Of a stretch of DNA of 64,000 bases, positions 1-7,546 are shown piece after piece (the stretch's first letter is position 1; each line of letters starts with the position of its first letter). The translations under genes and the position numbers were made by a program. The notes below the pieces were generated by a model that made no database searches, was not told the DNA's origin, and saw nothing but the letters and a program-made list of their open reading frames with translations. The DNA comes from JBFWVJ01 sp050246795 (GTDB taxonomy: Bacteria > Patescibacteriota > Gracilibacteria > JAUYGZ01), in assembly GCA_050246795.1 (NCBI GenBank), contig JBFWVJ010000004.1, positions 66,455 through 130,454 of the forward strand, read 5' to 3'.

Positions 1-97
1 TCACGGCGACAGGGTTTGGTCCAGTGTTTTTATTGCAAGCGGTAAGCGATGCAGTCATGAGAAGAGTTAAAAGAATGGAAGTGGTTTTCTTGAGCAT
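1..97 (-). CDS. Lipoprotein, N-terminal fragment (runs off the window)
   Basis: On the minus strand an ATG at 97 opens a frame that stays open to the window edge (32 codons). The peptide has a lysine-containing n-region (MLKKT), a hydrophobic stretch and a lipobox L18-T19-A20-C21, after which the chain becomes polar (NKNTGPNP). This is a type II signal peptide, so the product should be lipidated on Cys21 and held on the outer face of the membrane. It lies 48 nt downstream of the coiled-coil pilin-like gene in the same direction and is probably co-transcribed with it. The mature domain is outside the window, so no function can be given. Confidence 0.6.
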   Translation of the reverse strand, partial: MLKKTTSILLTLLMTASLTACNKNTGPNPVAV

Positions 98-145
98 GGG
101 AAGAAAATTATGAATGCGGAAATAGGGTACTGTATTTTTTTGGAT

Positions 146-1177
146 TTATCCAGGGTAGAACAGTGACTGGATGAAGGTAATTAATCCATAGGAAATGAGT
201 GTCACGGTCAGTCCGATGAGCGAGTAGATGAAGATGGTTTTTCCCATTTCCAAACGGTTTTCGTCACCTCCGGAGATGATCATGATAAATCCTCCGATGA
301 TGAGTGCTGTGACCGCCAGACTGCTTACGAGGGTGATAAGCCAGTCGGCGATGGTGTTGACCACACTTTGAATGCTCCTGCGGTTGGAGCCATCAGGACT
401 TGGTTCATTCAGAGTAAAAATATTTGAAACATCAAAGGTTGCTTGCTGGTTTCTCTTGATTTCAATTTGTGTAATTTCAGCTATCTTTGCTGATACAGCA
501 TCACCGATATCATCGGCTGCATCTTGAAGTTTTGAAACATCGTCTTCTTTTCTTGCAGGGTCAGCTTGTGCTAGCTCGACCTGTTTTCTGGCTTCAAGAA
601 ATGATTGATAGAGTTCGTTTGCCTCCAACTGAAGATTGTAGTATTCCTGACAGAAATTTTGACCTTCAACACTCGTGCCAGCTTCTACACTACAACTTGT
701 TTGTTTTTTTATGATCTCGTCTGCACTTTTTGAAGTCGCAGCTTGGAGATCCTCATATTTTTTGTTGATCTGAGAGATTTTGTAGGCCGTGTTATTTTCA
801 ACTTGCTTGTCTAAATCATTGATTCGTTCGTTTCTCGTTTTCAGATCTTTATCCATGCTTTGAATGGATTCTTCCTTCGCTTTTATTTGTTGGTCGATTG
901 CTGCCTTTTGTGCATCTGGTACTTCCGTCCTTCGTTGTTGAAGTTCTGACAGTTCTTTCTGTGCAGCTTCCCTTTTTGCTTGTTCTGCGGTTCTCTCTTC
1001 AATAGCAGTTTTGCGCTGTGCTTCAAGTGCATCGAGCTGCTGTTGGGGAGTTTGAGGAGAAGTTGAAGTTGGAGTCGGAGAAGGAGTAGCTGCGGGAGGT
1101 GATCCAGCCAGTGCTGAAGAAGAGGTATTGAAGGCGATCACCAAAATCATTAAGGCTACAATGATCTTTTTCATCAT
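146..1177 (-). CDS. Coiled-coil protein with C-terminal T4SS-pilin-like membrane domain
   Basis: 343 residues. Residues 1-25 form a signal peptide (MMKKIIVALMILV..., cleavage near ALAG). A Pro/Thr/Ser linker follows, then about 200 residues rich in Glu, Lys, Gln and Ala with heptad character (coiled coil). Two Cys near residues 160-177 could form a disulfide. The last ~70 residues hold two hydrophobic helices flanking a GGDENRLEMGK loop, the layout of the VirB2-like T4SS pilin family common in CPR genomes and also seen at 19689 and 20105 here. The gene start overlaps the stop of the upstream glycosyltransferase by 4 nt (ATGA), implying translational coupling. A pilin domain tethered to a long extracytoplasmic coiled coil is unusual; it could be a pilus-base or spacer protein rather than a subunit. 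Confidence 0.6.
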   Translation of the reverse strand: MMKKIIVALMILVIAFNTSSSALAGSPPAATPSPTPTSTSPQTPQQQLDALEAQRKTAIEERTAEQAKREAAQKELSELQQRRTEVPDAQKAAIDQQIKAKEESIQSMDKDLKTRNERINDLDKQVENNTAYKISQINKKYEDLQAATSKSADEIIKKQTSCSVEAGTSVEGQNFCQEYYNLQLEANELYQSFLEARKQVELAQADPARKEDDVSKLQDAADDIGDAVSAKIAEITQIEIKRNQQATFDVSNIFTLNEPSPDGSNRRSIQSVVNTIADWLITLVSSLAVTALIIGGFIMIISGGDENRLEMGKTIFIYSLIGLTVTLISYGLITFIQSLFYPG

Positions 1178-2355
1178 GTTTGAAGTCGTGAAGAGATAAA
1201 ATCTGTCAACTCTTGATGGAATCTCTGCTCAGAAAACTTCTCAGCGTGTCCTTTTATCGCCTGACTGTCCCACTTGATTTCACCGAAGGCGGAGAGGGCC
1301 TGCATCAGGCTGTCGACGGTTTGTTCGCGAAAGAACATGCCGGTTTGTCCTTCTACCACGGTGTCTCGTGATCCTCCTTCTGCATAGGCAATCACTGGTC
1401 GGCCGCTGGCCATGCATTCCACCGGGGTGATGCCGAAGTCTTCCAGCTGGGGGAAAATCAGAGCTTTGCACTCGCTGTAGAGGCGCTTTAGACTGTCGTC
1501 GCTCAGGCGACCCATGAATTCTATGTTTTTCTTTGCCATTTTTTTCAGCTTGCTTTCATCAGGACCTGTTCCAACGATTTTCAATGGCTTGCCCAGGTGG
1601 TTGAAGGCTTCGATCACGAGGTCGAACCGTTTGTAGCTGATCATCCTTCCAACCATGAGGAAGTAATCTCCGGGAGTTCGGATTTGGAACTGTTCGGTGT
1701 TTACGGGGGGATGGATGACGGTTGATGGCCTCCGGTAGTACTTCTGAACTCTTTCACCGACATAGTGTGAATTCACCAAAAAATGATCTACTCGGTCAGC
1801 CGTCAGTCGGTCCCAGAGACGTATCTTGTGGATTTTTTTCTTGATGTTGTTGTGCGTGAATTTGGGAAAGGATTGGAGCCGGTATTCCAGTTCCCAGGGT
1901 TCCCAGGCGTAGCGCATGGGAGTATGGCAGTAGCTGATGTGGAGAGTTTCTGGCTTGGTAATAATGCCTTTAGCGACGGAATGGGAGGAGCTGATGACGA
2001 TGTCGTAGTCGTTGAGGTTGAACGATTCGATCGCCAAGGGCATGCCAGAGAGCATCAGCGTGTGCTTCTTTTTGGCAAAGGGGATCTTTTGAAGAAAGGA
2101 GGTGTAGATGGTCGCTGTCTCGAAACCCTTGGTCCGTGATGGATCATAGAGGGTCGTGTAAATGGGAGCTTGTGGAAAGAGCTTGTGGAGGCTCATGATG
2201 ACTTTCTCAGCTCCGCCGAGGTTGGTCAGCCAGTCGCAAACAATGGCGATTTTTTTGTTGTGAAGCGCCCCAAGTCGGGATCCGAACCCCCCGGCCCCCT
2301 TAAAAAGGGGGGGGGCCTCCTCTCCAACTCCAGCTTTTGGTGTAAATCCTTGCAT
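1174..2355 (-). CDS. GT4-family glycosyltransferase
   Basis: GT-B glycosyltransferase, likely adding a sugar to a lipid or surface polysaccharide from an activated donor. The N-terminal half starts KKIAIVCDWLTNLGGAEKV (glycine-rich acceptor loop). The C-terminal half has GRMISYKRFDLVIEAF, IVGTGPDESKLKK and the GT4 signature EDFGITPVE (E-x7-E), then ASGRPVIAYAEGG. The frame extends upstream of the chosen ATG at 2355 to 2493, but that extension is encoded by intergenic short repeats, so I reject it. Even from 2355 the first ~32 residues (APPLFKGAGGFGS) are encoded by a CCCCCTT/AAGGGGG palindrome, so the ancestral start may have been lost or replaced. The stop overlaps the downstream gene by 4 nt. 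Confidence 0.8.
   Translation of the reverse strand: MQGFTPKAGVGEEAPPLFKGAGGFGSRLGALHNKKIAIVCDWLTNLGGAEKVIMSLHKLFPQAPIYTTLYDPSRTKGFETATIYTSFLQKIPFAKKKHTLMLSGMPLAIESFNLNDYDIVISSSHSVAKGIITKPETLHISYCHTPMRYAWEPWELEYRLQSFPKFTHNNIKKKIHKIRLWDRLTADRVDHFLVNSHYVGERVQKYYRRPSTVIHPPVNTEQFQIRTPGDYFLMVGRMISYKRFDLVIEAFNHLGKPLKIVGTGPDESKLKKMAKKNIEFMGRLSDDSLKRLYSECKALIFPQLEDFGITPVECMASGRPVIAYAEGGSRDTVVEGQTGMFFREQTVDSLMQALSAFGEIKWDSQAIKGHAEKFSEQRFHQELTDFISSRLQT
2285..2320. repeat. Dispersed C-rich/G-rich palindrome inside the glycosyltransferase 5' end
   Basis: The sequence CCCCCTT-AAA-AAGGGGG with flanking GG/CC forms a strong hairpin. It lies inside the open frame of the minus-strand glycosyltransferase and adds the peptide APPLFKGAGG near its N-terminus. 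A related hairpin (CCCCCTTG/CAAGGGGG) lies in the coding region at 50553-50569. Confidence 0.6.
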
Positions 2356-2429
2356 GGAACCATAAATATTCGCTTTACATGGTACTGATTTTGTTTGTCC
2401 TCTGCGATGGGAATGGGTTGACGAGGGTA

Positions 2430-2456
2430 GGTGGTAGTTGGTCGGTGGTAGTTGGT
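2430..2456. repeat. Two copies of a 13-bp GT-rich intergenic repeat
   Basis: GGTGGTAGTTGGT occurs at 2430-2442 and again at 2444-2456. It sits between the divergent glycosyltransferase and glyA. Its texture resembles the repeats at 11361-11433 and 53671-53703. Confidence 0.5.
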
Positions 2457-2555
2457 AACTTCGATGATGAAAGTGCTCTTTTTTTCTCCTCAATTTTCCT
2501 GCATATTGGATATGTATTTTCTACAAGCTACTCCCTACCACCTAATTCCTTCCCT

Positions 2556-3800
2556 ATGTTCGACCACATCAAGGCTCAGGATTCTCAAATCTACGATGCG
2601 ATTGTTGCGGAGTGCAAACGACAGCGAGACGGTATCGAGCTGATTCCTTCGGAAAACTATGTGTCAGCAGCCATCCTGGAGGCGAGTGGATCGATTTTGA
2701 CGAACAAGTATTCGGAGGGGTATCCGAGGAAGCGATATTATGGCGGCCAGCAGAATATTGATACGATTGAAGAAATAGCGATTGAGCGGTGTAAGCAGCT
2801 TTTCGGAGCTGAACATGTGAATGTTCAGCCGTATTCCGGATCTCCGGCCAATGCGGCGGTGTACTTTGCCTTGCTTGAATTTGGAGACAAGGTGATGGGG
2901 TTGAAGCTTGATCATGGAGGTCACATCACCCATGGTTTGCCTATTTCTTATTCTGGAAAGGCTTACAACTGGATTCCTTACTTGGTGGAGGAGAATGGGA
3001 TTATTGATATGGATAAGGTAGAGGCCATTGCCATGGCTGAAAAACCAAAGATGATCGTGGCTGGGTTTAGTGCTTATCCAAGGAATATGGATTGGAAGCG
3101 CTTCGCGGAGATCGCTGAGAAGGTAGGGGCTCTATCGTTTGCTGATATTTCTCATGTGGGAGGATTAGTGGCTGCAGGAGTGATCGAAAGTCCTGTACCG
3201 TACTTCGATGTGGTGATGACGACCACGCACAAGACCCTTCGTGGACCTCGAAGTGCCATCATTATGTGCAAGGAGAAGCACGCGAAATCCATCGACCGAG
3301 CGGTTTTCCCTGGTATGCAGGGAGGCCCTCACGACCACACCACGGCTGGAAAAGCGATTTGCTTCGCCGAAGCGTTAAAGCCCGAGTTTAAGGAGTACGC
3401 TGAGCAGGTCGTGAAGAATGCCAAGGCTTTGGCCGACAAGCTCCTCAGCTATGGCTATGAGCTCGTCTCCGGTGGTACGGACAATCACCTCATCTTGGTC
3501 GACCTCACCAACAAGGGTATTTCCGGGAAGCAGGCACAGGATGCTTTGGACGTCGCGGAAATCACGGTGAACAAGAACACTGTGCCATACGAAAAGCGTT
3601 CACCAATGGATCCTTCTGGCATTCGCCTTGGTTCACCTGCGGTGACGACGCGTGGATTTAAAGAAAAGGAAATGGAGCAGGTAGGGGACTGGATCCATCA
3701 GGTGCTTTCCAATATCGACAATGCTGAAATCCACCATCAAGTAGCGAAGGAAGTGGCTCAACTTTGCCAAAGCTTCCCGGTCGCGGGGACGAAGGTGTAA
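2556..3800 (+). CDS. glyA: Serine hydroxymethyltransferase
   Basis: 414 residues, the usual length. PLP enzyme interconverting serine and glycine while loading tetrahydrofolate with a one-carbon unit for purine and thymidylate synthesis. Landmarks in order: ELIPSENYVS (residues ~28-37), KYSEGYPRKRYYGG (~51-64), LDHGGHITHG (substrate/folate region, ~118-127), DISHVGGLVAAG (197-208) and the PLP-lysine motif TTTHKTLRGPR with Lys226. The C-terminal part has IRLGSPAVTTRGF. The frame extends upstream of 2556, but the family N-terminus (MFDHIKAQD) and the AT-rich leader support this start. It diverges from the glycosyltransferase and converges with the toxin gene at 3804. Confidence 0.96.
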   Translation: MFDHIKAQDSQIYDAIVAECKRQRDGIELIPSENYVSAAILEASGSILTNKYSEGYPRKRYYGGQQNIDTIEEIAIERCKQLFGAEHVNVQPYSGSPANAAVYFALLEFGDKVMGLKLDHGGHITHGLPISYSGKAYNWIPYLVEENGIIDMDKVEAIAMAEKPKMIVAGFSAYPRNMDWKRFAEIAEKVGALSFADISHVGGLVAAGVIESPVPYFDVVMTTTHKTLRGPRSAIIMCKEKHAKSIDRAVFPGMQGGPHDHTTAGKAICFAEALKPEFKEYAEQVVKNAKALADKLLSYGYELVSGGTDNHLILVDLTNKGISGKQAQDALDVAEITVNKNTVPYEKRSPMDPSGIRLGSPAVTTRGFKEKEMEQVGDWIHQVLSNIDNAEIHHQVAKEVAQLCQSFPVAGTKV

Positions 3801-3803
3801 AAA

Positions 3804-4103
3804 CTATTGATACTTCTTGATGTATTTTAACCATCTTTTGTAGTCTTTTTTGGTATCTTTTTCTATTTCTATAATCCATACATCAATTTGCCTGTCGTCG
3901 AGAGTGAATAAGACCCTGATCCGTCCTACTCTTTTTCGAAATATGCTCTCAGAATTCAACAGCTTCTTGATATTTGATGATTTTAGGCCTTTTTTTTCGA
4001 GTTGATCTAGGCTCGACATGACTTTTTTGAACAATTCCTGGTTCGATGAATACAGCTCATCAAGTTTTCTTTGAGCGTTTTCCTGCAATATGACCTTAAA
4101 CAT
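3804..4103 (-). CDS. RelE/ParE-superfamily toxin
   Basis: About 99 residues from ATG 4103. The pattern MFKVILQENAQRKLDELYSS ... KKLLNSESIFRKRVGRIRVLFTLDDRQIDVWIIEIEKD matches the RelE/ParE/HigB fold: a small beta sheet with two N-terminal helices and a basic RVGRIRVLF strand. Such toxins cleave ribosome-bound mRNA (RelE) or poison gyrase (ParE); sequence alone does not say which. The start codon overlaps the end of the upstream antitoxin frame by 8 nt, typical of a coupled type II pair. A longer frame to 4151 exists but would run through the antitoxin. It sits tail to tail with glyA, 3 nt apart. Confidence 0.75.
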   Translation of the reverse strand: MFKVILQENAQRKLDELYSSNQELFKKVMSSLDQLEKKGLKSSNIKKLLNSESIFRKRVGRIRVLFTLDDRQIDVWIIEIEKDTKKDYKRWLKYIKKYQ

Positions 4104-4248
4104 TTCTCTTTTTCTTATATTCTTCAAAAGATACTGCCTTGTTTGGATCACTATCTCTCATTGATTTTAGTACCAGTGCGGTATCAATGAGGTCATTGTA
4201 AAGACTTACAAGTGGTGAGGCCGATTTTTTGTCCTGTATTTTTTTCAT
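4096..4248 (-). CDS. Small antitoxin partner of the RelE/ParE-type toxin
   Basis: 50 residues beginning MKKIQDKKSASPLVSLYNDL and ending VSFEEYKKKRNV. Charged, probably helical, with a C-terminal segment suited to wrapping a toxin. Its stop (TAA, 4096-4098) lies inside the toxin gene in another frame, so the genes overlap by 8 nt. I saw no obvious ribbon-helix-helix or HTH motif. The call rests on size, position and the operator-like inverted repeat upstream. The predicted transcript start falls only about 2 nt before the ATG, so the mRNA may be leaderless. Confidence 0.62.
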   Translation of the reverse strand: MKKIQDKKSASPLVSLYNDLIDTALVLKSMRDSDPNKAVSFEEYKKKRNV

Positions 4249-4256
4249 ACAATGAA

Positions 4257-4296
4257 AATATATCACAATGGCTTATGAATACAATGTGAGCATTGT
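4257..4296 (-). promoter_or_regulatory. Toxin-antitoxin promoter with operator-like inverted repeat
   Basis: On the minus strand: -35 TTGTAT (4279-4284), 16-nt spacer, -10 TATATT (4257-4262). A perfect inverted repeat ACAATG-TGAG-CATTGT (4281-4296) overlaps the -35 box, as expected for autorepression by a toxin-antitoxin complex. Confidence 0.55.
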
Positions 4297-4304
4297 TTCT
4301 GATT

Positions 4305-7019
4305 TTATTGCTTCTTCTTGAACCAGACATCCCTCGAGCGATCGAAGCGGTCAGTGGTTGGGTCGATGTTGATGTCGAACTTCGTTGAGTAACTGGCTCC
4401 AGTCGCATCATTTTGAAATTGGAGATTTTCGAGGACTCCTGTTTCGAGATTTGCTGTTGCGGTCGCAATTTGAACGAAGGCGCCATCGGTACTTTCCTTT
4501 TTCATGATCTTGATTTGATTTTCCCCGCTTTTATCAAATTGGTATTGAATATCCGCAGGCAAATCGTTCGATTTTCTGTTGTAGATGATGCTTTGAGTTC
4601 CTCGAGAAAAAACAACAGCATCTTTTTCTATTCCCACCACATCTGTCATTTCGTATGGATTTGTCGGTGTAAGCTCTATGTTTTTAACGGAAGTTTGCAT
4701 TCCATTCTTAGAGGCTGAAAGTATTAGCTTCACTTTTTCTGTTCCTGTCGGCGTTGGTATTTGTTCTTTTGGAATGTAGATCCTGTCACCGTTGAACTGT
4801 ACCCAGGTTTTACCATTGTCGATGGAGTATCGGTACGTGGCTGCAGCGTCGTATCCAGGGATCGTGTACAATAAGGGTTCGCCTTTGTAGAGCTTTGCTG
4901 AGTCTTCTCTCGGCATAGGTATGGAGGAAGTATTCTTTACCAATGTCATCTTTGTATTAAGTGCTAGTAGAAATTGATCAACATCAATTCCTGGCTTGAG
5001 GACAACTGCATCATTAGTAGTAAAACCTGTTACGTTTGCTTCGATGAGTCTTTCATTTACAAGTGTGGTTGTATCTTTCGCAAAAAATGATTTATTTGGT
5101 TCGAATGAGCTGTTCTTGAATCCATTCACAACTCGATTTATTTCAGCTGCACTATAAATCGCGAGATCCAAATTTGTCTCAGGGAACTTTAATTCAGTCG
5201 CCCCGATAGATATCTTATATTCGTTTCCTGACTTTTGGATTTGAGTGGTTTGATCGTTGTTCGCTACCTCCCAGACATCACGAGAACCTGGGACAATATT
5301 CAAGTTCGTCACACCCTGGATATCTTTCGCGAGCCTGTCCCGAATATAGAGCATGTTTTCTGGGACTCGGTCAGTGGTTGTGCCAGGGAGGATGTTGAGG
5401 ATGACTTTTTTTTCTAATGGACGAGCACCTGATGTATCATTAGTATTTTTTATCTCAAAGGTGATTTCAACGGGTCCAACGGGAAGTTTTTCACCTGCTT
5501 TTAGTTGAATTTCATTTCCACTCAACTCAATTGCATTGTTAAGTGGTTGCCCGTTTTGTGTGATACGCTTTATGCTTCTCTCGATGCCATTGTTTGTTTT
5601 TTCTTGATTAAGTGGATTAAGTTCAAGCAATTTCAGTGCAGATCCACTGGCTGAAAGTGGTCCATCATTTCGTTCCAGTTTGGCGTCTTCCTTGAAGCTA
5701 ATATCTTTGCTAGATGGAGCGATATCATTTCGAATGCTGACTGACTCTGGACTTTCCACCTGTGGTTGATCATTCATAATGCCTCTCAATGAAGCTCTGT
5801 AGGCATCACTGTGAGTGTAGGCATACATTTCTCTGAGGTTGTGTCCATAGGGTGCGTGTTCTGGGTTGGTCTGGTAACGTCTGACGTTCTCGTCTCTGAG
5901 TTGATTGAACCGTGTCTCATAGTTGGTCCAAATTCTCCTTTCTTCAGGAGTAGCCGTGTGGTTTCTAGTACTAGCGTCGATGTATCCTCGCTCCAGGTAC
6001 TGATTTGTCTTCATGGTCTCGATGTCTTCGTTTTTTGGTGGGTTTAGTCCCATCAATTTCTTGAGGTTGTCTTTCGGATTGCCACGTTTTGTACGGTATT
6101 TTTCGGTGGTGAATTCCTGAAACTCTTTTCCACTCGTATCAACGAATTGCCAAGCATCTTTCCCAGTCGCTGGGCCAGCTGGGTCGTACTTTTGGATACG
6201 ACCATGAGTGTTATCGATCCCATAGACCACAAGCCGATCTCCATCCATCTGGGTCCAGTATCGGAAGTACTGGACATTGTTTCCCACCTGGTAAGCGATC
6301 CCGACTTTTGGAACTGTGATGGCTTTTTTGATAATGTCTTCATTGTTTTCAGTGGTTCGGAACGCGCCTCCAGAAGTGGTCGCTTTGATTATTTCTGTAT
6401 ATTTGGTGAACTCTCTCACGAGCTCATCCTTTTCTCTGTTCTTTGCCACATCCTGCTGCAGGCTAAAGTCCACGGATTCCAGAGCGTTCATTTTTTGCTC
6501 GAAGAGCGTCCCGATAGCGTCTCTTTGTGTGAGTTGTGGTGGAAAGTCAGCGAGGCTTTTCGCGAGATCTTTTCTCATCTGTACCCGGTGCAGGATTTGG
6601 TCTAGACCATTGTCGAGCTTGAGAAGGGTTTGGTTGTTGGTTTCTTTTAGACCATCGATTTTCCCATCGAGTTGTTTTTGGATGGTTTCTGCGTCGAGGC
6701 TTTTGATATCCGTAAGTTTTATATTTACTTTTGGATCATTCAGGAGATCTTTAAATTTTGAGAAAACATTTGACCCGAGTATTGCGACCTTGTCTGCGAC
6801 GTTCTTGATTTCTGTTGCCACTGCCTTGGCTTTTCCCTCGATTTCTTCTGAAGAATTATCTCCCACTTTCTCTTTGTCAGCTTTCAGTCTTGCACTGAGT
6901 TGTTGGGTTTCCTGCTTCCTGGTCTGCTCATCCATGCGTTGCTCGGGCCCCTCGCCAAAGAACACAAGTCTTTTTTGTCGGAACTCCCTACTCGCCGATC
7001 TGAATGAGTAGTGGAGCAT
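4305..7019 (-). CDS. Large hypothetical protein with Ig-like C-terminal segments
   Basis: 904 residues, no clear signal peptide or membrane helix; the N-terminus is basic (MLHYSFRSASREFRQKR). Residues ~25-240 are helical and charged, rich in Glu/Lys/Gln. A middle part (~250-330) has aromatic beta-like stretches (YQVGNNVQYFRYWTQMDGD). The C-terminal ~450 residues look like successive beta-sandwich segments (PLLYTIPGYDAAATYRYSID, VKLILSASKNGMQTS). I recognise no family. The ATG directly follows the stop of the 102-residue gene (TAA-ATG), so the two are an operon behind the promoter at 7350-7378. A scaffold or cytoplasmic assembly role is possible but is a guess. Long plus-strand frames opposite it are shadows. 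Confidence 0.7.
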   Translation of the reverse strand: MLHYSFRSASREFRQKRLVFFGEGPEQRMDEQTRKQETQQLSARLKADKEKVGDNSSEEIEGKAKAVATEIKNVADKVAILGSNVFSKFKDLLNDPKVNIKLTDIKSLDAETIQKQLDGKIDGLKETNNQTLLKLDNGLDQILHRVQMRKDLAKSLADFPPQLTQRDAIGTLFEQKMNALESVDFSLQQDVAKNREKDELVREFTKYTEIIKATTSGGAFRTTENNEDIIKKAITVPKVGIAYQVGNNVQYFRYWTQMDGDRLVVYGIDNTHGRIQKYDPAGPATGKDAWQFVDTSGKEFQEFTTEKYRTKRGNPKDNLKKLMGLNPPKNEDIETMKTNQYLERGYIDASTRNHTATPEERRIWTNYETRFNQLRDENVRRYQTNPEHAPYGHNLREMYAYTHSDAYRASLRGIMNDQPQVESPESVSIRNDIAPSSKDISFKEDAKLERNDGPLSASGSALKLLELNPLNQEKTNNGIERSIKRITQNGQPLNNAIELSGNEIQLKAGEKLPVGPVEITFEIKNTNDTSGARPLEKKVILNILPGTTTDRVPENMLYIRDRLAKDIQGVTNLNIVPGSRDVWEVANNDQTTQIQKSGNEYKISIGATELKFPETNLDLAIYSAAEINRVVNGFKNSSFEPNKSFFAKDTTTLVNERLIEANVTGFTTNDAVVLKPGIDVDQFLLALNTKMTLVKNTSSIPMPREDSAKLYKGEPLLYTIPGYDAAATYRYSIDNGKTWVQFNGDRIYIPKEQIPTPTGTEKVKLILSASKNGMQTSVKNIELTPTNPYEMTDVVGIEKDAVVFSRGTQSIIYNRKSNDLPADIQYQFDKSGENQIKIMKKESTDGAFVQIATATANLETGVLENLQFQNDATGASYSTKFDINIDPTTDRFDRSRDVWFKKKQ

Positions 7020-7328
7020 TTAGAGGTTTTGAAGGAGTTCATCGGCGCGTTCTTCATCGCTGGCGTGTTCACTGGTTTCTTCAGCTTTTGCCAGTGTAGG
7101 GAGGTCTTCATGCTGAAATTTTCGAACGGCTTGTTCGATGCGATCGAGCTCTTCGACCATGGCTCTGTTGTTGGCTTCTATGGTCTTCTCGGCCGTTTCG
7201 ATCTCTTTGGAGACAAGTTCCCGCTCTGGAGCCGTCATCCAGGCTGCGTTTTGGACCAGGTCGTCCTGACGCTCTTTGCCGAGGAAGGCTTGGTTTTGTA
7301 CGAAAGCAATGAAGGCTTCTTGGGTCAT
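7020..7328 (-). CDS. Small hypothetical helical protein
   Basis: 102 residues from ATG 7328 (MTQEAFIAFVQNQAFLGKERQ...). Strongly acidic, helical, with repeated Glu/Ala/Leu heptads; ends DELLQNL. No family recognised. An upstream in-frame ATG at 7349 lies before the transcript start predicted from the promoter at 7350-7378, so I chose 7328, giving a leader of about 15 nt. First gene of an operon with the 904-residue protein, with no spacer between them. It could be a helical adaptor or stabiliser for its large partner, but only the operon link supports that. Confidence 0.7.
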   Translation of the reverse strand: MTQEAFIAFVQNQAFLGKERQDDLVQNAAWMTAPERELVSKEIETAEKTIEANNRAMVEELDRIEQAVRKFQHEDLPTLAKAEETSEHASDEERADELLQNL

Positions 7329-7349
7329 TTTGGTGTTTATTTTCTCCAT

Positions 7350-7378
7350 ATTATACCAAAAATGAAGCCCTTTTTCAA
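7350..7378 (-). promoter_or_regulatory. Near-consensus sigma70 promoter
   Basis: Minus strand: -35 TTGAAA (7373-7378), exactly 17 nt spacer ending in TGG, -10 TATAAT (7350-7355). The TG just before the -10 also makes it an extended -10. It drives the 102/904-residue operon. Confidence 0.8.
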
Positions 7379-7409
7379 TGATTCCAGTGGCAATTCCTTA
7401 GCCCTTCTT

Positions 7410-7542
7410 CCATTCCGGGCGAAGTGAAGGGAAGGAATCTTTCTCTTTGACCCTGCCAGGTATTCCTGCGTCGAGTTTAGCCTGAGCACGTCGAATAGGT
7501 CCCTTCGCAAACCGAATCGATTCCAGTCGGACTGGGAAATGG
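7410..7542. repeat. Degenerate member of the CCATTCCG palindromic element family
   Basis: Gene-free sequence downstream of the FecR-domain gene. It opens with CCATTCCGGGCG and ends near CCAGTCGGACTGG. Mid-part GGAAGGAATC resembles the GGAGGAATCCC core of the better copies at 18080, 19478 and 63732. The match is partial. Confidence 0.35.
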
Positions 7543-7546
7543 TGCT

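Noticed and set aside
6316..7011. 231-codon plus-strand frame
   Set aside because: Antisense to the 904-residue gene; Ser/Leu-rich composition typical of a shadow frame.
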